From an uncultured Clostridia bacterium (GTDB taxonomy: Bacteria > Bacillota > Clostridia > TANB77 > CAG-508), in the NCBI GenBank assembly GCA_948630815.1, contig CAPIEU010000001.1, positions 1 to 64,000 of the forward strand: a stretch of 64,000 bases of DNA. Reading direction: 5' to 3'. Position 1 is the first letter of the stretch, and each line of letters starts with the position of its first letter. A program made the translations under genes and the position numbers. The notes beneath the pieces are model-generated. The model saw nothing but the letters and a program-made list of their open reading frames with translations. It was not told the origin of the DNA and did no database searches. Below are positions 59,066 through 64,000 of this stretch, piece by piece.

Positions 59066-60418
59066 TTAATTACTAATTATTTTATCTAAATAATAATCAT
59101 CCGTCTTATTATTTTGTGATATTTTTCTTGCAATATTTTTATATTGATTTTTTATCTTATTTTCTAAAAACATATTATTCATATTTTGATTTATAATAAA
59201 ATTATAATTATTAATAAAATTAATTTTTCCAATTATATTATACTCTTGAAATACTTTTTTTAAGATATTAAAACTAATTGAATCATTTTTGAATTTATTG
59301 ATTAATAAAAATATTTTTTCTTTTTCTATATATAATTTATTAATATATTTATCTAAAATGTTTTTGGATTTTTTTATTTGTAAAATATTCGGTTCTGTTA
59401 TGAAAATCATTTTATGAATTTCGTCTTTTATTAAATTTAATATTTGTTCATTATTATTTATATCTATGATTATAAAATTATATTTTGATTTTAATTCTTT
59501 TATTATTTTTAAAATTTTTAAATCTTCGTTGTTATTAATTATTAAATTAATATCTGAAATTAAATCTACTTTTGAATTAATTTTTATGATTAAATTTTTT
59601 ACATTATTTTTTTCTATCTGTTCTTTCGTATTTTTTATTCCAAATAATGTTTGTATACTATTATTAGTAAAATCAAAATCCATTATTAATATATTATTTT
59701 TTTGATTAGCTAAATATTTTGATATATTTACTGTAAAAAAACTTTTTCCTATTCCAGCTATTCCAGAAATAATAATTATTCTACAATTATTATTTTGTAT
59801 TTGTTTTTTAAATTTACTAATTAATGTTTTTATCATTTTATTATTTAATATCTTATTTTTTATTTTATTTTTATTAAATTCGTCTTCTATCTCATGTTCT
59901 ATTTTTCTTTTTTCTTCCTCTGTTATTAATATTTTATTTTCTGTATTTATTTTAGAAATTATTTCTTTATTTCCTATTTTGTATTTTTCTTTTTCTTCAT
60001 CTTTTCTATTTATAATTAATTCTTTTAATTGTTTTATTTCTAATTCTAATTTTTCATTTTTATTTATATTAATAATTAATTCTGCAATTTCCCTTATTTT
60101 AATTTTATTATTATAAAATATATGTATATTACCTTTTGATAATAAATAATTTTCTAATTCTTTATTTTCTTTTTCTAAAATAATTATTATTTTTATTTCA
60201 TTTTTTATTAATTTTATTTTATCTATTAAATTATTTATTAAAATTTCTCCTGGTAATAATTCACTTAAAATTATATATTCTATTTCTGGATTTATTTCTA
60301 ATGCTTCTATAATCCCTTCTTTATATTGAATGTCATTCATTACTACATTTATTTCTTTATATTCTTTTAATTTTTCATTTACTGTTTTATTTAATAATGC
60401 GGTAATTACTTTTTTCAT
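59066..60418 (-). CDS. ParA/MinD-like ATPase with receiver-like N-terminus
   Basis: 450 residues, rich in Ile, Lys and Asn. The first 115 residues look like a degenerate receiver fold (NVVMNDIQYKEGIIEAL, IEYIILSELLPG). After a charged linker the ATPase has ISGIAGIGKSFFTVNIS (deviant Walker A) and ILIMDFDFTNNSIQTLFG (Walker B and switch). The layout recalls CpaE/TadZ and conjugative-element ParA proteins that place a machine at a site in the cell. Start after AAGAAAGGA. Confidence 0.75.
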   Translation of the reverse strand: MKKVITALLNKTVNEKLKEYKEINVVMNDIQYKEGIIEALEINPEIEYIILSELLPGEILINNLIDKIKLIKNEIKIIIILEKENKELENYLLSKGNIHIFYNNKIKIREIAELIININKNEKLELEIKQLKELIINRKDEEKEKYKIGNKEIISKINTENKILITEEEKRKIEHEIEDEFNKNKIKNKILNNKMIKTLISKFKKQIQNNNCRIIIISGIAGIGKSFFTVNISKYLANQKNNILIMDFDFTNNSIQTLFGIKNTKEQIEKNNVKNLIIKINSKVDLISDINLIINNNEDLKILKIIKELKSKYNFIIIDINNNEQILNLIKDEIHKMIFITEPNILQIKKSKNILDKYINKLYIEKEKIFLLINKFKNDSISFNILKKVFQEYNIIGKINFINNYNFIINQNMNNMFLENKIKNQYKNIARKISQNNKTDDYYLDKIISN

Positions 60419-60469
60419 ATTATTTTTCCTTTCTTCAATAACTATGGTTTTAATAAACGTTTTAGTGCA

Positions 60470-62296
60470 TTACCCTATTATTTCTTTTTCAAAATCATTT
60501 GATTCTATTTTAGTTAATATATGATTATCTCCTGCAAACATTAAACATTCTCCTCTTTTTAATGATTTAATTTCTACTTTTTCTTTTTCTGATAAATTTG
60601 AATATTCTGCTAATATTTTTATATTTTCTTCTTCTAATGAGAAAAATGTTTTTATACTTGAATTATTTAATATACTTTTTCCATATATTCCATTTTCTAA
60701 ACTAAATAAATCTGATATGTCTTGTGTTATTGCAACTGCACTTCCTCCATATTTACGTATTGTTTTAAATATTTTATAAATAAAACTTGCTACATTTTTA
60801 TTAGATGTTACCCCTATTAATCTCCATATTTCGTCTAGGTAAATTGCTTTTTTTATTTTTCTATTTATTTTTATTTTATCCCAAAATAATTCTGTAAATA
60901 TATACATTCCATATTGCAAATTATCTTCTCCTAATTCATATACATCTGCGACAATTAATTTATTATTTAACTCAACATTTGTATATTCATTGAAAAACTT
61001 TAATGATCCCTTTATAAATGGTATTAATTTAGTTTTAAAACTAATTGTTTTTGGATCACTCGCTAAAATATTATATAAATCTTCAAGTCTTGGCATATCT
61101 TTTCTTGTTTTAAATATTTTTGTTATTGTTATGTTTTCATTTTCTTCTTTATATAGACTTTCATCATCAAATGTTATTCCTTTTAAATTATAGCATTCTA
61201 TTAATTTATCTTCTAATATTGCTTTTTCTTCTTCATCTAATTCCCCAAAAATTAAATTAAAAAATCCTATTAGTCTTCCTATTTTAGTTGCTAAATATCC
61301 CTTTTCATTTTCTTCTATACTCTCTTGCCTTATATCTAATATATTTATATATGTATTAGATGTTGGTCCAATTTTTAACATTATTCCACCTAATTTTTCA
61401 CAAATGTTTGTATATTCTCTATCTGGATCTATTACATATTGTTCTATTCCTAATAATATATTTCTTAATATTAATAATTTTGTATAAAATGATTTTCCTG
61501 CTCCACTTGTTCCAAATATACTTAAATTTGCATTTTTATATTTAGTAGTGTCATATCTATCAATAAATACCAAACTATTATTGTATATATTTGTTCCTAT
61601 ATAAATTCCATTTTCATCAAATATGGATGATGATATAAATGGATATGTTGCAACAAGTCCATCTGTTAATACATTTCTTTTACTTACCTCTTTTATGTCT
61701 TCATGATTTTTCATAAAAGGTAAGCATGACATTAAACTTTGTTCTTCTCTAAAGTATGCTCTTCTTGTCTGCATACCTTTACTTTGAACCATTCCTTCTA
61801 TTTTATTTAATATATATTCTAATTCTTTTTTATCTTGCGAAAATAAATTTAAATAAATATATAAAAAATATAATTCTTCATTGTTTACTTGCATTTGTTT
61901 TCTTATATATTTTGCATCATTATATGTAAATGCTGCTAGATCTATATCTTGGCTATTTTGATTTTTAGTTTGCAACTCTACTCCTACATTTCCAATATGA
62001 TAGGTTAATTCTCTAATTATTTTATATGAATCTTTTTTTTCATAGAACATTGAAATATTCATATTTATATTAGTATCTATTAAATTTTTTAATAATAAAT
62101 CAGTTTGTTCTCTATAATAATTTATTATTAATAATGAGCTATAATATATTTCATCTATTTCTATCATTTTAGGATTTTGCAAGTTTATGTATGCTGGTGA
62201 AATTAAATCTATATCCTTTATAGTTCCTTCTATGAATTCTAATTTTTTATTTATTTCTTCATTTGTTTTTTCATTTTTTATTATTTGTAATTTTAT
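60470..62296 (-). CDS. VirB4-like type IV secretion ATPase, probable ATA start
   Basis: Walker A FGTSGAGKSFYTKLL, DPDREYTNICEKLGG and Walker B KAIYLDEIWRLIG, then ITQDISDLFS: a VirB4/TraE-type ATPase that drives channel assembly and transport. No ATG or GTG start fits. A strong AGGAGG (62309-62304) lies 7 bp before ATA 62296, giving 608 residues starting (M)KLQIIKNEKTNEE. TTG 62182 has no ribosome site. The upstream TraC-like gene ends 84 bp before. Confidence 0.82.
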   Translation of the reverse strand: MKLQIIKNEKTNEEINKKLEFIEGTIKDIDLISPAYINLQNPKMIEIDEIYYSSLLIINYYREQTDLLLKNLIDTNINMNISMFYEKKDSYKIIRELTYHIGNVGVELQTKNQNSQDIDLAAFTYNDAKYIRKQMQVNNEELYFLYIYLNLFSQDKKELEYILNKIEGMVQSKGMQTRRAYFREEQSLMSCLPFMKNHEDIKEVSKRNVLTDGLVATYPFISSSIFDENGIYIGTNIYNNSLVFIDRYDTTKYKNANLSIFGTSGAGKSFYTKLLILRNILLGIEQYVIDPDREYTNICEKLGGIMLKIGPTSNTYINILDIRQESIEENEKGYLATKIGRLIGFFNLIFGELDEEEKAILEDKLIECYNLKGITFDDESLYKEENENITITKIFKTRKDMPRLEDLYNILASDPKTISFKTKLIPFIKGSLKFFNEYTNVELNNKLIVADVYELGEDNLQYGMYIFTELFWDKIKINRKIKKAIYLDEIWRLIGVTSNKNVASFIYKIFKTIRKYGGSAVAITQDISDLFSLENGIYGKSILNNSSIKTFFSLEEENIKILAEYSNLSEKEKVEIKSLKRGECLMFAGDNHILTKIESNDFEKEIIG

Positions 62297-62310
62297 TTTA
62301 ATTCCTCCTT
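62296..62310 (-). promoter_or_regulatory. Ribosome binding site deciding a non-AUG start
   Basis: AAGGAGG followed by AATTAAA and ATA, with the frame open. The alternatives are ATT at 62302, which is too close, and TTG at 62182, which has no ribosome site. Confidence 0.5.
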
Positions 62311-62380
62311 TTTTATTATTTTATTTTTTATTTAAGACTATATAGTTTGAAATTTGCTTTCTTTAAGTAATATATTTATT

Positions 62381-62959
62381 TTAATTTTTATTTATATAAT
62401 TTCTTGTATTTAAAAATGATGATAAAATATTTACAATTTCATCTTTTGTATCATATTCTTGTGCAATATTTCCACATCTTGATAAACATTCTTTTATCTT
62501 AAAATATTTTTCATTTAAATCTTGTATTATTATTTCGTCTTCTATTATTTTTTCTTTTTTATTTTTATATGGATTTTTTATTATGATATAAAAATTTTTT
62601 GAAGATGATTTTCTTTCTTTATTTATTTTTTGAATAAATTCTATATAATTTTTTGATAAATTGATAATATTTTCATTTTTTTCTTTTTCTATTTGTTTTT
62701 TTATATTGGAAATATTTTTAGATAAATTTTCTTTATTGCTTTGAATTAATATTTGAATATCGAAATTGCACGTTTTTAAAAAAATTTTATAAGAATTTAG
62801 TATTGCCTCTTTTTCTAGTTCTGATTTTAAATTATAATTTATTGGAATAATTTTTATTATTTTGATATACGAATTATCTTTTAATTGTATAATTCCTTTT
62901 TCTAGAATTTTTTTGATAGGCAACCATTCTTGTACTGAACTAATTTGTTGTTCTTTCAT
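62381..62959 (-). CDS. TraC-like type IV secretion accessory protein
   Basis: 192 residues. SVQEWLPIKKILEKGIIQLKDNSYIKIIKIIPINYNLKSELEKEAIL resembles the N-terminal (TraC-like) domain that often precedes VirB4 in Gram-positive type IV systems; here it is a separate gene directly upstream of virB4. The rest is charged and helical. Start after AAAAGGAG. Confidence 0.7.
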   Translation of the reverse strand: MKEQQISSVQEWLPIKKILEKGIIQLKDNSYIKIIKIIPINYNLKSELEKEAILNSYKIFLKTCNFDIQILIQSNKENLSKNISNIKKQIEKEKNENIINLSKNYIEFIQKINKERKSSSKNFYIIIKNPYKNKKEKIIEDEIIIQDLNEKYFKIKECLSRCGNIAQEYDTKDEIVNILSSFLNTRNYINKN

Positions 62960-63582
62960 GGTTTCTCCTTTTTTGATTTAAATTACTATTATAATAAAAC
63001 TTTTTTTTGCATTTGTCAATCAAAATCGTTCGACTTAATTCGACAATAATGGTATTACTATATAAAAATTATTAACAAAATTTTCTATTTAATTTTTTGC
63101 ATATAATTTTAAATTTTGCTCATAATAATCTCATAAGGTTAATATTAGTTGAACGAAGAGTAATACGAGGTTTTATTTTAGAGCTTTTTATTATTCGAGC
63201 AAAAATATATAAAGGCTTTATTTCTTAGGTTTTTATATGTTGGCGATAAGAAGTTATTATTTGTATGCAGGCTATATTTACTTATATTAATTGCATTAAT
63301 TTTTATTTGTTTTAATATATGGTTATATTATGGGTAATAATTTTGAGTTAAGATTATATTTATATTTTTGCTAATATTCTTTATTTTATTTATAAACTGA
63401 CGAATATTTTTATAAGTGGTTATTATTAGTCCCTTGTGGATGAATATAGTTACTTAGGGTGTATTTATAGTCGAGCAACTGATTTTTATGTATGGTGAAT
63501 TGCTTATTTATATAGCAATATATATTAGGTGAGTAATTATGCATATTAGTCTTAGCTGTAGATTAATATTAGCTTTATACGA
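62960..63582. other. Gene-free AT-rich stretch between gyrB and the secretion cluster
   Basis: About 620 bp without a supported ORF, CGG or recognised RNA, but with patches of higher complexity (63140-63260). It may hold the cluster promoter or an unrecognised RNA. Confidence 0.35.
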
Positions 63583-63625
63583 TTAATAGCGTAATACTGT
63601 ATATTATACAGTATTACGCTATTAA
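63583..63625. repeat. Near-perfect 43-bp palindrome downstream of gyrB
   Basis: Left arm TTAATAGCGTAATACTGTAT and its exact complement on the right, with almost no loop. There is no T-run, so it is not a clear terminator. It might be a cruciform or a protein site. Confidence 0.65.
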
Positions 63626-63753
63626 ATATTGTTATTATAAAAAATGATATATGTATGTTTCTCTTTTCACCCTATGCTTCAGTTGGTCGCTTACTCAGTT
63701 TTTATATTAATTTATAAATACTTTCCCATATTAAAAAAATTAAAACTACAATT

Positions 63754-64000
63754 TTATATATCCAAATTTTTAACATACTTAGCATTAGTTTCAATAAATT
63801 CTCTACGTGGTGCTATTTCATCACCCATTAATATTGTAAATATTTCATCTGCTTTTATTGCATCTTCCATAGTTACTTTAACAAGTGTTCTTGTTTCAGG
63901 ATTCATTGTTGTTTCCCAAAGTTGTTCTGGATCCATTTCTCCTAAACCTTTGTAACGTTGTATATTTACTCCTTCTCTACCTATTTCTTCTAGTTTTTCA
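63754..64000 (-). CDS. gyrB: DNA gyrase subunit B, C-terminal end only
   Basis: The last 82 residues or so are in the window: [29 protein letters not shown]..., with the RYKGLGEM motif of the TOPRIM/C-terminal region, ending at KNLDI. The remainder lies beyond the right edge. Same strand as gyrA, from which it is separated by the TraC-like, VirB4, ParA-like and hypothetical genes. Confidence 0.97.
   Translation of the reverse strand, partial: EKLEEIGREGVNIQRYKGLGEMDPEQLWETTMNPETRTLVKVTMEDAIKADEIFTILMGDEIAPRREFIETNAKYVKNLDI

Overview
The window is AT-rich and gene-dense, with strong AGGAGG-type ribosome binding sites. It looks like an uncultivated gut-type Clostridia (Bacillota). Support for this comes from a fused single-chain PurL, a dihydroorotate dehydrogenase with a PyrK subunit, a clostridial DacF, VanW, DUF378 and PrgI family proteins, and a C-A-T-C-A-T-reductase NRPS. 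Bacillota is fairly certain; the family is not.

The most unusual feature is translational. Thirteen times in eleven genes a conserved reading frame is broken by exactly one extra base, and every break is at an in-frame CGG codon. Removing the C, so that CGGN becomes GGN (Gly), restores purB, purL, both restriction-modification genes, pyrF, pyrC, dacF (two sites), an HtrA-like protease (two sites), a histidine kinase, a leucine-rich-repeat surface protein and a VirD4-like ATPase. At least 40 CGG triplets lying out of frame in coding strands cause no break. I found no in-frame CGG in a conserved frame that must be read as Arg, while CGT, CGC, CGA and AGG are used. This reads as genome-wide +1 frameshifting (four-base decoding of CGGN as Gly) and not as pseudogenes. 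It should be checked against raw reads, the tRNA set and peptides.

Layout. 1-10125 (minus): purine genes purM, purL and purB, with a fused C5/N6 DNA methyltransferase and an HNH endonuclease inside the cluster. 10534-14853 (minus): pyrimidine genes pyrC, pyrF, pyrK, pyrD. 15212-22268: a hypothetical protein, dacF, a PyrE-like phosphoribosyltransferase, a HEPN/MNT pair, an HtrA-like protease and hisS. 22629-33157 (plus): a 2488-residue NRPS predicted to release a Pro-X dipeptide aldehyde, then a 7TM histidine kinase and an HD-GYP response regulator. 33632-46656: DUF975 protein, Tex, an ABC-F protein, CorA, two IPQTG sortase substrates, a VanW protein, tRNA-Lys, two XRE regulators and a small CBM-like protein. 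46686-48095: an SDR oxidoreductase, a three-tRNA operon and a DUF1858 protein.

48400-63753 is an accessory region with type IV secretion genes: VirD4, a VirB2-like pilin, a VirB6-like protein and PrgI on the plus strand, then DnaD- and DnaC-like replication proteins, and on the minus strand VirB4, a TraC-like protein and a ParA-like ATPase. The minus-strand set lies between gyrB (partial, right edge) and gyrA. No relaxase, integrase or transposase is seen.

Intergenic gaps carry several families of hairpin or MITE-like repeats. Most operons end in strong, often bidirectional, hairpin terminators.
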